Shown in pieces: positions 1-6,322 of a stretch of DNA of 12,299 bases. The notes under the pieces were generated by a model. It had not been told where the DNA came from. It searched no databases and saw nothing but the letters and a program-made list of their open reading frames with translations. The stretch covers positions 1 to 12,299 of the forward strand of contig JAKSDN010001329.1 of the NCBI GenBank assembly GCA_022360075.1, in the 5' to 3' direction. The position numbers were made by a program, and so were the translations under genes. Origin of the DNA: Kiloniellales bacterium. Lineage in GTDB: Bacteria > Pseudomonadota > Alphaproteobacteria > Kiloniellales > JAKSDN01. Each line of letters begins with the position of its first letter. The stretch's first letter is position 1.

Positions 1-592
1 CCTCCTCCTCGCGGTAGTCGTGCTCGAAGTAGGTCGCGTTCAGGACCTCGACCAAGGGCAGGTCGAGGACGCTCAGGTTGATCGCCGGCTCGTCGCCCTG
101 GTTGCCGTGGTTGTGCCAGGTGTCGTGCGGCGTCAGCACCATGTCGCCGGGCCCGAAGGCGATGTTCTCGCCCTCCACGCCGGTGAAGTTCAGCTTGCCG
201 GTCAGCCCGAAGCGGATCGCGTTGGGCGAATGGCGGTGCGGCGGCATGATCTCGTTCGGATCGTTCAGCCGGTAGGCCGTGTACATCGTGCTGACCGAGG
301 CGCGGCGTGGCTTCAGTCCCGGATTGACCAGGATCAGCGAGCGGCGCTCGGAGCTTTCGGTCGTAATCAGCTCGGCGGAGCGGTAGAGCAGGGGCTCGAT
401 ATCGCGCTCATACTTCCAGATGAACGGGATCGCCTTCTGGGTTTCCTTGAGCTGCACGATCTCGTCGTGTGCAACCTCCTGGGTCACCGCCCAGAAAGGA
501 AACATGTTGTGCGCGGCGACATCCGCGTGGAGCGCGTCGAGCGCTGCCTGCCGGTCCCCCTGGACCGACTTTGCTGCATCGGAGCGAGCCAT
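1..592 (-). CDS. Gentisate 1,2-dioxygenase-like cupin (3' end outside window)
   Basis: This is the N-terminal 197 codons of a ring-cleaving cupin dioxygenase; the frame stays open to the window edge, so the C-terminus is missing. Family knowledge: gentisate 1,2-dioxygenases use Fe(II) to open gentisate to maleylpyruvate in the cytoplasm. The first cupin is visible: PPHRHSPNAIRF (about residues 117-128) holds likely iron ligands H119 and H121, and DTWHNHGN (157-164) supplies the third histidine, H160 or H162. The tail LSVLDLPLVEVLNATYFE matches the family's inter-cupin segment. A GGGAGAG ribosome site lies 8 nt before the ATG at 592, which fixes the start. It diverges from a GntR/FCD regulator, as expected for an aromatic-catabolism operon. 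The usual WLDGLDIP is replaced by NLSVLDLP, so a related substrate such as salicylate or 1-hydroxy-2-naphthoate is possible. Confidence 0.8.
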   Translation of the reverse strand, partial: MARSDAAKSVQGDRQAALDALHADVAAHNMFPFWAVTQEVAHDEIVQLKETQKAIPFIWKYERDIEPLLYRSAELITTESSERRSLILVNPGLKPRRASVSTMYTAYRLNDPNEIMPPHRHSPNAIRFGLTGKLNFTGVEGENIAFGPGDMVLTPHDTWHNHGNQGDEPAINLSVLDLPLVEVLNATYFEHDYREEE

Positions 593-683
593 TTCGAACG
601 CTCTCCCTGGCACCGGGGACCGAGTCGAGAGGCTTCTCGTTTCGCTGTCTGGCCTTCCCGCAGGAGGTCCCCTGTCACGACGA

Positions 684-713
684 AGCGTAACCAAGAGTGA
701 GACCATATGTCAA
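684..713 (-). promoter_or_regulatory. Predicted promoter of the dioxygenase gene
   Basis: Read on the minus strand, a perfect TTGACA -35 lies at 713-708, followed after 18 nt by TACGCT at 689-684 as a weak -10 (17 nt spacing gives TTACGC). Transcription would start near 677, leaving a leader of about 85 nt before the ATG at 592. The -35 is clear; the -10 is poor, which would fit a promoter needing an activator or one under tight control. Confidence 0.45.
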
Positions 714-723
714 TTATGGTCTC
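699..723. promoter_or_regulatory. Perfect 9-bp inverted repeat, likely GntR operator
   Basis: GAGACCATA (699-707) and TATGGTCTC (715-723) form a perfect 9-bp inverted repeat with a 7-nt spacer. The spacer and its edge contain the TTGACA -35 of the leftward promoter, so a protein bound here would block or contact polymerase. FCD-type GntR regulators bind short palindromes with GGTC/GACC-like cores, and this one carries GACC and GGTC in its arms. The adjacent divergent GntR gene is the obvious candidate to bind it; that assignment is inference. Confidence 0.6.
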
Positions 724-971
724 TAAATGAATCGGTAATCGGGCGATTGGTATCGTCTGGGAATTCTCGATCTGGGCGGCTCGGATGCTCCCGATGTAAC
801 CGAAACCCGATGATCACAGGGTGAATTCAATCATGAGCTGTGCGGAGGCACGTCCGACCCATAGCTTGAAGCCGCATTGAATGGTTACATTTGAGTTGGT
901 CATGGGAAACCTTTGTGTCATATTGGTTCGGTTTCGGCCAGCTGGGCCGATGGACCCTGGGCGCCCACGCC

Positions 972-1664
972 ATGGATCGACATCACAGCGCGCTCGACAA
1001 GCTCAGGCAGATGATCGACGACGGTGCCGCCGTTGGCGACGACGGGCGCCTGCCGCCCGAGCGGGTGCTGGCGGATGCCCTTGGCGTCGGGCGCCGCAGC
1101 CTGCGGCGCGCCCTCGACGTGCTCGAAGGCGAGGGCAAGATCTCGCGCCGGCAAGGACGCGGCACTTTCTTGAACGGCGGTGCCTTGCCCGAGAGCATGC
1201 TCTCCGGCCAGGTCCTGGACCGGACCAACCCGATCGAGGTCATGGAGGTGCGTCTGGCACTTGAGCCGATGATCGCCCGCCTGGCGGCCCTGCGCGCCTC
1301 GCGCGCCGACATCGAGCGCCTGGCCGAGCTCGCCGAGCGAAGCCGCACCGCCAAGACGGCCGAGGATTACGAGCAGGCCGACGCGGCCTTCCACCGGGGC
1401 CTCGCCGAGACCGCGCGCAACAGCCTGTTCCTGGCCGTCTACGACGTCCTGAACGTGCTGCGCCACGACGCCGCCTGGCGCCAGTTCGGCGAGAACGGCC
1501 GCTGCTTCAAGCGACAGGCGGTTTATGCCGGCCTGCACAAGGAGATCGTCGCGGCGATTTCGGCGCGCGACGGACAGCGCGCCCAGGACGCCATGTTCAA
1601 CCACCTGAACGACGTGCAGACGAACTTCCTGCAGCAGAGCTTCCCGGCGGCGAACGAGAGCTAG
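972..1664 (+). CDS. GntR-family transcriptional regulator, FadR/FCD type
   Basis: This is a 230-residue DNA-binding regulator. The N-terminal winged helix-turn-helix covers about residues 5-72, with the signature RLPPERVLADALGVGRRSLR and the wing RRQGRGTFL. The C-terminal helical FCD ligand domain follows, from NPIEVMEVRLALEP onward. The usual FCD metal ligands are visible: D and H of DAAFH, then H of LHKEI and H of FNHL. FCD regulators respond to small organic acids, so an aromatic acid or its ring-cleavage product is a natural ligand here, given the divergent dioxygenase. I chose the ATG at 972 because it gives normal family length. The frame stays open to a TTG at 891, but those residues look unlike GntR, and neither start has a clear ribosome site. 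Its stop overlaps the stop of the convergent gene at the palindrome CTAG (1661-1664). Confidence 0.88.
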   Translation: MDRHHSALDKLRQMIDDGAAVGDDGRLPPERVLADALGVGRRSLRRALDVLEGEGKISRRQGRGTFLNGGALPESMLSGQVLDRTNPIEVMEVRLALEPMIARLAALRASRADIERLAELAERSRTAKTAEDYEQADAAFHRGLAETARNSLFLAVYDVLNVLRHDAAWRQFGENGRCFKRQAVYAGLHKEIVAAISARDGQRAQDAMFNHLNDVQTNFLQQSFPAANES

Positions 1665-2074
1665 TCGAGCGGCGTGCAGCGCAGCGCATCCTCGCCGTCG
1701 CAGGCGATGCGCGCGACCGTGACCTCCCCGGAACGCAAGGCCTGAAGCGCCACCTCGTTGCGGCTTTCCGACCAGTTCGCGGCGCTGCCGCAGATCAGGT
1801 TCTCGACCGCCATGGCCTCGCCGGCGGCATTGGTGAGGATGAGCGTGCTGCTCTCCGCGTCGCGCTGAAGCCCGACGGAGAGGACGCCGCCCGGAACGAT
1901 CCTGCCGAGCTCGAGCGAGAAGAAATGCGCGAGCAGGACCACGCACCTGATCTCCGCCGCGCGGTTGTCGTTGACGATCTCCAGGCTGACGTTGTCCCTG
2001 GCGTGGGTGCCGGCCGTCAGGGCCCAAAGGGTGATCAAAACGGCGGAAAGGCTGTGCAGGAACAAGCGGATCAT
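1661..2074 (-). CDS. Small secreted protein of unknown function
   Basis: I do not recognise this 137-residue protein. From the ATG at 2074 it opens with MIRLFLHSLSAVLITLWALT, a positively charged end and a hydrophobic stretch, with likely signal peptidase cleavage after AGTHA (residues 21-25). The mature part has four cysteines (C44, C95, C125, C133), consistent with two periplasmic disulfides, and a beta-rich look (NVSLEIVNDN, CVVLLAHFF). An upstream in-frame ATG at 2098 would add eight residues, including two acidic ones, in front of the signal peptide; neither start has a clear ribosome site. It follows hemN in the same direction but is separated from it by more than 300 nt holding an inverted repeat pair, so it is probably transcribed alone. 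It converges on the GntR gene with overlapping stop codons. Confidence 0.62.
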   Translation of the reverse strand: MIRLFLHSLSAVLITLWALTAGTHARDNVSLEIVNDNRAAEIRCVVLLAHFFSLELGRIVPGGVLSVGLQRDAESSTLILTNAAGEAMAVENLICGSAANWSESRNEVALQALRSGEVTVARIACDGEDALRCTPLD

Positions 2075-2157
2075 GCTGTCGTCGATGTGGGATGACATCG
2101 GGTGGCTGTAAACCCGCAGGTCAGGAGTGATGACTCGCGCTGCAACAACATCTTGCG

Positions 2158-2266
2158 TCCTTCGAGACGCATCCTTCGGATGCTCCTCAGGATGAGGTCA
2201 AGCCTTCGTGGCACAAAGAACAGCCCTCCTCCTGAGGAGCCCGCGTGAGCGGGCGTCTCGAAGGGC
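2158..2266. repeat. Inverted pair of alphaproteobacterial intergenic palindromic elements
   Basis: Two related copies face each other. The left copy (about 2158-2197) begins TCCTTCGAGACGC and ends GCTCCTCAGGATGAGG. The right copy (about 2225-2266) reads CTCCTCCTGAGGAGC, then CCGCGTGAGCGG, then GCGTCTCGAAGGG. In inverted orientation they share CTTCGAGACGC and the CTCCTCAGGA core but differ in the small internal hairpin. Elements with this CTCCTGAGGAGC / GTCTCGAAGG structure are scattered between genes in many alphaproteobacterial genomes. Together with the roughly 27-nt gap they could fold into one long stem and end or stabilise transcripts. Confidence 0.7.
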
Positions 2267-2350
2267 GCACGGTGGGAGTCCAATGCACCCAGCAGTCATT
2301 CCGCGCGATCGCAGGCGCGCTGAGATACGCGTAGCCGACAGAGGAATTTG

Positions 2351-2370
2351 CCGGGTCACAAAGGGCCCGG
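2351..2370 (-). terminator. Weak hairpin after hemN
   Basis: CCGGG (2351-2355) and CCCGG (2366-2370) form a 5-bp stem with a 10-nt loop, starting 20 nt after the hemN stop. In the transcript it is followed by CAAATTCC, not a clear U run. It may assist termination together with the larger repeat hairpin farther downstream. Confidence 0.25.
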
Positions 2371-2389
2371 TTCACACCGCCCCGCCCCA

Positions 2390-3733
2390 CTATACGCCGC
2401 TCGAATGGCGGGCCGGCGAGGCGGTTAGGTAGCTGTCGAACTGCGCGCAGACGCTGCGCAGGAACGGCCGGCCACGCTCGGTGACCGCGACGCGGGCACC
2501 TTCGATCGCGACCAAGTCGTCGCGCGCCATGCCGTCGAGCGCGGCGAGCTCCGGGCCGAAGCGCTGGCTCGGCTCGTCGCCGGCGAGCTGCGCGAGATCC
2601 ACTTCCAGATCGCACATCAAGCGCTCGATGATCGCCCGCCGCGCGCAGTCCTCCGTCGTCAGGGCGAGGCCGCGCGTCACGGCAAGCTCGCCGCTTTCGA
2701 CAGCCGCGCGGTAGGCCGACAGCGGAACCGCGTTCTGGATGTAGCCCTGCGGCAAGGCGCCGATCGCCGAGGCGCCGAAGCCGAGCAGGGCGTCGGCGTC
2801 GTCGGTGGTGTAGCCCTGGAAGTTGCGGCGCAGCCGGCCAGCGTCGAGAGCCGCGGCCATCGGGTCGTCGGACCGCGCGAAGTGGTCGAGGCCGATGCGC
2901 CGATAGCCCTTCTCGCTCAGGCGCTCGGCGGCAGCCTCGGCCTGCGATAGGCGCTCGAAGGGCGCGGGCAAGGCCGACTCGTCGATCAGGCGCTGGTGCG
3001 TCTTCATCCAGGGCACATGGGCGTAGCCGAACAGGGCCAAGCGGTCCGGCTCTAGCTGCAGGGCCAGATCCACCGTCTCCCGCAGCGTCGCCGGGCTCTG
3101 TCCCGGCAGGCCGTACATCAGGTCGAGGTTGAGTCGCGCGATGCCGGCCGCGCGCAGGCTTTCGACGACCGCCGCCGTCTGCTCGTAGGGCTGGATGCGA
3201 TTGATCGCCGCCTGCACGGACGGCGTAAAGTCTTGCACGCCCAAGCTGGCACGCGTGACGCCGGCTTCGGCCAGGGCATCGACTTTCTCGCCGTCGAGCA
3301 CCCGGGGGTCGATTTCGACCGCGACCTCGGCATCCGCCTCGAACGCGAAGGTCCCGCGCAGCTCGGCCATGAGCGCGACGAAGTCCGCGGGCGACAGCAT
3401 GGTCGGCGTGCCGCCGCCCCAATGAACGTGGGAGACCTTCGGACGCGCCGCCATGGCCTCTGCCGCCAGGGCGACCTCGCGCCGCAGCAGGCCGGCGTAG
3501 CGCGCGACCGGCTCGTAGCGTTTCACGACCTTGGTGTGGCAGCCGCAGTACCAGCACATCCGGTCGCAGAAGGGGACATGCAGATAGAGTGAGAGACGGG
3601 CCTCCGCGCCGAGCGCGGCGAGCCAGCGACGATAGCGCGCGGCATCGATTCCGTCGTGGAAATGCGGGGCCGTCGGATAGCTCGTGTAGCGCGGCACGGG
3701 CACGCTGTAGCGGGCAACCAGATCCGGGGTCAT
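2390..3733 (-). CDS. hemN: Oxygen-independent coproporphyrinogen III dehydrogenase
   Basis: HemN is a cytoplasmic radical-SAM enzyme that decarboxylates two propionate side chains of coproporphyrinogen III to give protoporphyrinogen IX without oxygen, in haem (and, where present, bacteriochlorophyll) synthesis. The 447 residues are close to the usual 450-460. Visible signatures are the N-terminal RYTSYPTAPHF (15-25), the [4Fe-4S] motif C56-x3-C60-x2-C63 followed by C65 in CDRMCWYCGC, the SAM-binding GGGTPT (106-111), and LMYGLPGQ. The C-terminal HemN domain is complete, down to the stop at 2390. The start at 3733 suits the family N-terminus but has no ribosome site in front of it. A perfect FNR box is centred 40 nt upstream, so low-oxygen induction by an FnrL/FixK protein is likely. 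An aerobic hemF is not in the window. Confidence 0.95.
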   Translation of the reverse strand: MTPDLVARYSVPVPRYTSYPTAPHFHDGIDAARYRRWLAALGAEARLSLYLHVPFCDRMCWYCGCHTKVVKRYEPVARYAGLLRREVALAAEAMAARPKVSHVHWGGGTPTMLSPADFVALMAELRGTFAFEADAEVAVEIDPRVLDGEKVDALAEAGVTRASLGVQDFTPSVQAAINRIQPYEQTAAVVESLRAAGIARLNLDLMYGLPGQSPATLRETVDLALQLEPDRLALFGYAHVPWMKTHQRLIDESALPAPFERLSQAEAAAERLSEKGYRRIGLDHFARSDDPMAAALDAGRLRRNFQGYTTDDADALLGFGASAIGALPQGYIQNAVPLSAYRAAVESGELAVTRGLALTTEDCARRAIIERLMCDLEVDLAQLAGDEPSQRFGPELAALDGMARDDLVAIEGARVAVTERGRPFLRSVCAQFDSYLTASPARHSSGV

Positions 3734-3739
3734 CGCGGC

Positions 3740-3780
3740 AATCTAGCGCAGAGCCCGGTGAACGCTTTGATAAGGATCAA
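3740..3780 (-). promoter_or_regulatory. FnrL/FixK box and -10 element of hemN
   Basis: TTGAT-AAGG-ATCAA (3767-3780) matches the FNR/FixK consensus TTGAT-N4-ATCAA at every fixed base. Reading leftward, TAGATT at 3745-3740 is a good -10. With transcription starting at 3732-3733 the box centre (3773.5) sits at about -41, the classic class II activation position. That start coincides with the A or T of the hemN ATG, so the message would be leaderless or nearly so. The box is symmetric and could also influence the divergent fasciclin gene, whose ATG is about 125 nt away. Confidence 0.82.
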
Positions 3781-3899
3781 TCGAAAGGGCGCTGATCCGA
3801 AGCCGCGGCGGTCACGTATAGGGCTTCAAGGCCGTAACACATATATGGCCCATCCGTTGTTACTCACGACGACGCATTCAGCCCAGAGGAGGTATGTCC

Positions 3900-4412
3900 A
3901 TGCGCTTCGCCAAGTTCCTGAAGGCCGCCGCTTTCGCCCTGCCGCTCGCCCTGGCCGGCAAGGCCGCCCAATCGGCCGACGTCATCGACGTGGCGCTGTC
4001 GAGTGATTCCCACAAGACGCTGGTGGCCGCCGTCCAGGCCGCCGGGCTGGTCTCGACGCTGCAGGGCCCGGGTCCCTTCACGGTCTTCGCGCCCACCGAC
4101 GAGGCCTTCGCGGCGCTGCCGCCCGGCACCGTCGAGGAGCTGCTGAAGCCCGAGAACAAGGACAAGCTGACGGCGATCCTGACCTACCACGTGGTGCCCG
4201 GCAAGACGATGGCTCAGCAGATCAAGGGCAAGCAGTTCTACGCCAAGACCGTCCAGGGCCAGCCGGTGTTCATCGAAGGCGTGTCGAACACCAAGATCTT
4301 CGTCAGCCCCAATCCGACCAACAACGTCACCAACAAGGCCCACGTGCTGGCCCAGGTGCCGACCGGCAACGGCGTGGTCCATGTGATCGACAAGGTGCTG
4401 CTGCCGCAGTAG
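3900..4412 (+). CDS. Periplasmic fasciclin (FAS1) domain protein
   Basis: This is a 170-residue exported protein with one FAS1 domain. Residues 1-26 form a signal peptide (MRFAKFLKAA with a hydrophobic core, cleavage probably after AAQSA). FAS1 landmarks follow in order: the H1 motif TVFAPTDEAF (61-70), the YH motif ILTYHVVPG (93-101) and the H2 motif GNGVVHVIDKVLLP (156-169). FAS1 domains mediate adhesion or matrix contacts in many organisms, and single-domain bacterial forms are usually secreted; the ligand here is unknown. The ribosome site GAGGAGG (3886-3892) lies 7 nt before the ATG at 3900 but only 1 nt before the in-frame ATG at 3894, so 3900 is preferred. It diverges from hemN across a 166-nt region with an FNR box and is followed by a strong hairpin, so it is probably a single-gene unit. 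Confidence 0.92.
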   Translation: MRFAKFLKAAAFALPLALAGKAAQSADVIDVALSSDSHKTLVAAVQAAGLVSTLQGPGPFTVFAPTDEAFAALPPGTVEELLKPENKDKLTAILTYHVVPGKTMAQQIKGKQFYAKTVQGQPVFIEGVSNTKIFVSPNPTNNVTNKAHVLAQVPTGNGVVHVIDKVLLPQ

Positions 4413-4441
4413 CGCTCTGCCCTTGGAGCTTGCTGCAAGAC

Positions 4442-4464
4442 GGGGCGCCCTTGTCGGGCGCCCC
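4442..4464 (+). terminator. Hairpin terminator after the fasciclin gene
   Basis: GGGGCGCCC (4442-4450) and GGGCGCCCC (4456-4464) make a perfect 9-bp GC stem with the loop TTGTC, 29 nt after the stop. The downstream bases ATCTCGG lack a U run, so it is either a U-poor terminator or a 3'-end stabilising hairpin. Confidence 0.6.
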
Positions 4465-4723
4465 ATCTCGGCTCGCCCGAGCAGCCGAGCCTCGCGAACA
4501 AGTGATCGATTCGAAGGCCAACTGTCCGACCCACCGCCGGACCAAATTTTGCCACATAAATCAATCGACTAGACTAACTAATCCGTGGTTCGGCCGGAAG
4601 CCGCCCAAGCGCGGGCAACAAACGAAACGCGCCGGCCAGTGTCAATCCGCGCGGGGGGCGCTACTTTAACCACCAGTGGCGTGGGTCATCTCCAGAATCG
4701 ATGACCGAGAAAGGACGATGACG
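4465..4723. other. Non-coding gap between fasciclin and lipoprotein genes
   Basis: I see no convincing gene here. An AT-rich patch at 4541-4580 carries TTGCCA (4549-4554) and TAGACT (4570-4575) 15 nt apart, a weak promoter candidate about 150 nt ahead of the lipoprotein start. Open frames through the gap have no family features and poor starts. Confidence 0.3.
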
Positions 4724-5068
4724 ATGAGAGCAATCCTAGGTCCGGCGCTGGTCGCCTTGGCTGTTTCGGCCTGTGCGACCGCAGGCGGAAGCGGCACGAC
4801 CGCGACCTCGTCGCAAACCGCCGACAGAGCCCAGGGACAAGACGTGGCCCAGTACAGCGCGCCGGCGAGCGGCGGCACTTTCCTGGGCCAGTCGACGCCC
4901 TACGCCCGGACCCGGGCGGAAATCGAAGCCTCCGGCTGGACCAGCCGTGGCTTCTATCCGCCCGAGTACTGCTGGGTGATCTACCGCGAGGAGTGGAACA
5001 CGCAGCAGTACTGGGACATTCGCCGCTGGTGCGATAAGCGCGAGATGCGCGGCGACACCTTCCTTTAG
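4724..5068 (+). CDS. Small outer-membrane-type lipoprotein of unknown function
   Basis: This 114-residue lipoprotein has the N-terminus MRAILGPALVALAVSACATA, with lipobox V14-S15-A16-C17. C17 would be lipidated, and alanine at +2 favours sorting to the outer membrane. A low-complexity Ser/Thr/Ala linker (about 18-50) precedes a compact C-terminal part rich in Trp and Tyr, with GWTSRGFYPPEYCWVIYREE (71-90) and RRWCDKREMRGD. Its two cysteines, C83 and C103, could pair. The AAGGA ribosome site at 4711-4715 is 8 nt before the ATG at 4724 and only 2 nt before the in-frame ATG at 4718, so 4724 is preferred. I do not recognise the family. It ends 15 nt before a strong hairpin shared with the convergent reductase gene. 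Confidence 0.72.
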   Translation: MRAILGPALVALAVSACATAGGSGTTATSSQTADRAQGQDVAQYSAPASGGTFLGQSTPYARTRAEIEASGWTSRGFYPPEYCWVIYREEWNTQQYWDIRRWCDKREMRGDTFL

Positions 5069-5082
5069 GGCTGTTTACCGAA

Positions 5083-5118
5083 CCGCGTGGCGCGCGCTAA
5101 CCCGTGCGCGCCACGCGG
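5083..5118. terminator. Bidirectional 13-bp hairpin shared by convergent genes
   Basis: CCGCGTGGCGCGC (5083-5095) and GCGCGCCACGCGG (5106-5118) are perfect 13-bp arms around a 10-nt loop. For the rightward lipoprotein gene the hairpin begins 15 nt after the stop. For the leftward reductase gene the stop codon (5099-5097) lies in the loop and the arm at 5106-5118 codes for part of RVARTG. Neither side has a long U run. Confidence 0.7.
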
Positions 5119-6107
5119 CCTTCGATCGGATAGGCCGGGTCGCTGTAGCCGGGCGTCGAGGGATGCCCGACCGGGACCAGGGAATCGACCAGGGCCTCGT
5201 CCTCGGCCGTGAAGGCGTAGTCGAGCGCGCCGAGGTAGTCGTCCCACTGCGCCTCGGTGCGCGGGCCGCCGATGGCCGAGGTCACGATCCGATTGTTCAG
5301 GACCCAGCAGACCGCGAACTGACCGGGCGTGATGCCGCAAGCCTCGGCATGGGCCTTGATCCTCTGGGCAATGACCAGGGATTCGCGGCGCCATTCGGTC
5401 TCCATGATACGCGTGTCCTCGCGCCCTGCCCGCGTGCCCTGCGGCGGCGGGGCGTCCGGATCGTACTTGCCGGTCAGCACCCCGCGCGCCAGGGGGCTGT
5501 AGGGCACGACGCCGAGGCCGTAGTGATCGCAGACCGGGAGCTGCTCGACCTCGGGCATGCGGTTCATTGCGTTGTAATAAGGCTGACTCACGACCGGGCG
5601 CGGCATGGCAAGCCGATCACAGATACGGACGATCTCGGCGATACGCCAGGAGCGGTAGTTGCTGACCCCGAAGTAGCGGATCTTGCCCTGGCGGATCAGA
5701 TCGCCGAAGGCCGCCACGCTCTCTTCCAGCGGGGTCTCCAGATCCTCCTTGTGCAGATAGTAGAGATCGATGAAGTCGCTGCCCAGGCGCCGCAGGCTCC
5801 GCTCGGCCGCCTCGAGAATCCACTTGCGTGAAAGGCCGCTTTGATTGGGCCCGTCGCCCATCGCGTTGGCGACCTTGGTCGCCAGCACCCAGTGGTGCCG
5901 CTCGCCCGCGATCGCCCGCCCCGTAATCTCCTCCGAGGCGCCGGCGTTGTAGACATCGGCGGTGTCAATAAAGTTGATCCCGGCGTCCCGCGCCTTTGCG
6001 ATGATCCGCTCGGCCGTCCCCGCCTCGGTGGCGCCGCCGAACATCATGGTGCCCAGGCAGAGCGGCGAGACCTTGAGCCCGCTCCTGCCAAGCCTTCGGT
6101 AGTCCAT
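5097..6107 (-). CDS. Aldo/keto reductase
   Basis: This is a 336-residue cytoplasmic NAD(P)H-dependent oxidoreductase of the aldo/keto reductase superfamily, a TIM barrel. The N-terminal MDYRRLGRSGLKVSPLCLGT is typical of bacterial family members. The catalytic tetrad is complete: D48 and Y53 in IDTADVY, K78 in LATKVANA, and H119 in YYLHKED. Later landmarks are RYFGVSNY, PYSPLARGVLTGKY and the cofactor-binding IGGPRTEAQ near the C-terminus. The open frame extends to 6218, but the ATG at 6107 fits the family start and is preceded by repeated GGGGAG ribosome-site sequences. The upstream extension is encoded by a 54-bp intergenic repeat and is not protein. The substrate cannot be read from the sequence. 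It appears to stand alone, ending in a hairpin shared with the convergent lipoprotein gene. Confidence 0.92.
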   Translation of the reverse strand: MDYRRLGRSGLKVSPLCLGTMMFGGATEAGTAERIIAKARDAGINFIDTADVYNAGASEEITGRAIAGERHHWVLATKVANAMGDGPNQSGLSRKWILEAAERSLRRLGSDFIDLYYLHKEDLETPLEESVAAFGDLIRQGKIRYFGVSNYRSWRIAEIVRICDRLAMPRPVVSQPYYNAMNRMPEVEQLPVCDHYGLGVVPYSPLARGVLTGKYDPDAPPPQGTRAGREDTRIMETEWRRESLVIAQRIKAHAEACGITPGQFAVCWVLNNRIVTSAIGGPRTEAQWDDYLGALDYAFTAEDEALVDSLVPVGHPSTPGYSDPAYPIEGRVARTG

Positions 6108-6177
6108 GCTCCCCGCTCCCCGCGCGGCTGCGATGCTCTCGCTCTGGCCGTAGAAGGTCCCGCCGACGTGAGCGGCC

Positions 6178-6231
6178 GGCAAGCGGGCGCATGGTTTCAC
6201 AGGGAGCGCGCGCGGCAAAGGCCTTTCGCGC
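6178..6231 (-). repeat. 54-bp intergenic repeat, copy A
   Basis: This segment aligns with 7805-7858 in the same orientation. Shared blocks include GGCGCATG followed by TTTCAC, then GCGCGGCAAAGGCCTTT, with a few substitutions and one small offset. It lies about 70 nt upstream of the aldo/keto reductase start. It contains the palindrome AAAGGCCTTT. Confidence 0.65.
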
Positions 6232-6255
6232 TACCGAACCGGGCGCCGTCCTAAG

Positions 6256-6322
6256 CTACAGCGTTTTGCAATCGTACGGCCCCGGGCCAGGGCCGATTCC
6301 AAGCGAACGTTAAACGCTCTAG
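6256..6322. repeat. Segment bounded by inverted CTAGAGCGTTT-like motifs
   Basis: CTACAGCGTTT (6256-6266) and AAACGCTCTAG (6312-6322) match as inverted repeats at 10 of 11 positions. Between them CGGCCC (6277-6282) and GGGCCG (6290-6295) form an inner hairpin. A related CTAGAGCATTTTGC occurs at 7785-7798. The right end includes the stop codon of the neighbouring exported-protein gene. It looks like a small mobile or structural intergenic element and may also help end that gene's transcript. Confidence 0.5.

Noticed and set aside
20..700. 226-residue plus-strand open frame
   Set aside because: It is antisense to the dioxygenase-like gene, whose cupin histidine motifs are clear on the minus strand.
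891..971. N-terminal extension of the GntR regulator from a TTG start
   Set aside because: The extra 27 residues are not part of the GntR fold, and the ATG at 972 gives normal family length.
918..2027. 369-residue minus-strand open frame
   Set aside because: It is antisense to the GntR/FCD regulator and continues into the secreted-protein gene in another frame; its composition is that of a shadow.
2187..3557. 456-residue minus-strand open frame
   Set aside because: It overlaps hemN in another frame and is Arg/Ala/Gly-rich with no family features, as expected of a high-GC shadow frame.
4430..4669. 79-residue plus-strand frame in the gap after the fasciclin gene
   Set aside because: Its start lies just before a terminator hairpin, it has no ribosome site, and its composition is not protein-like.
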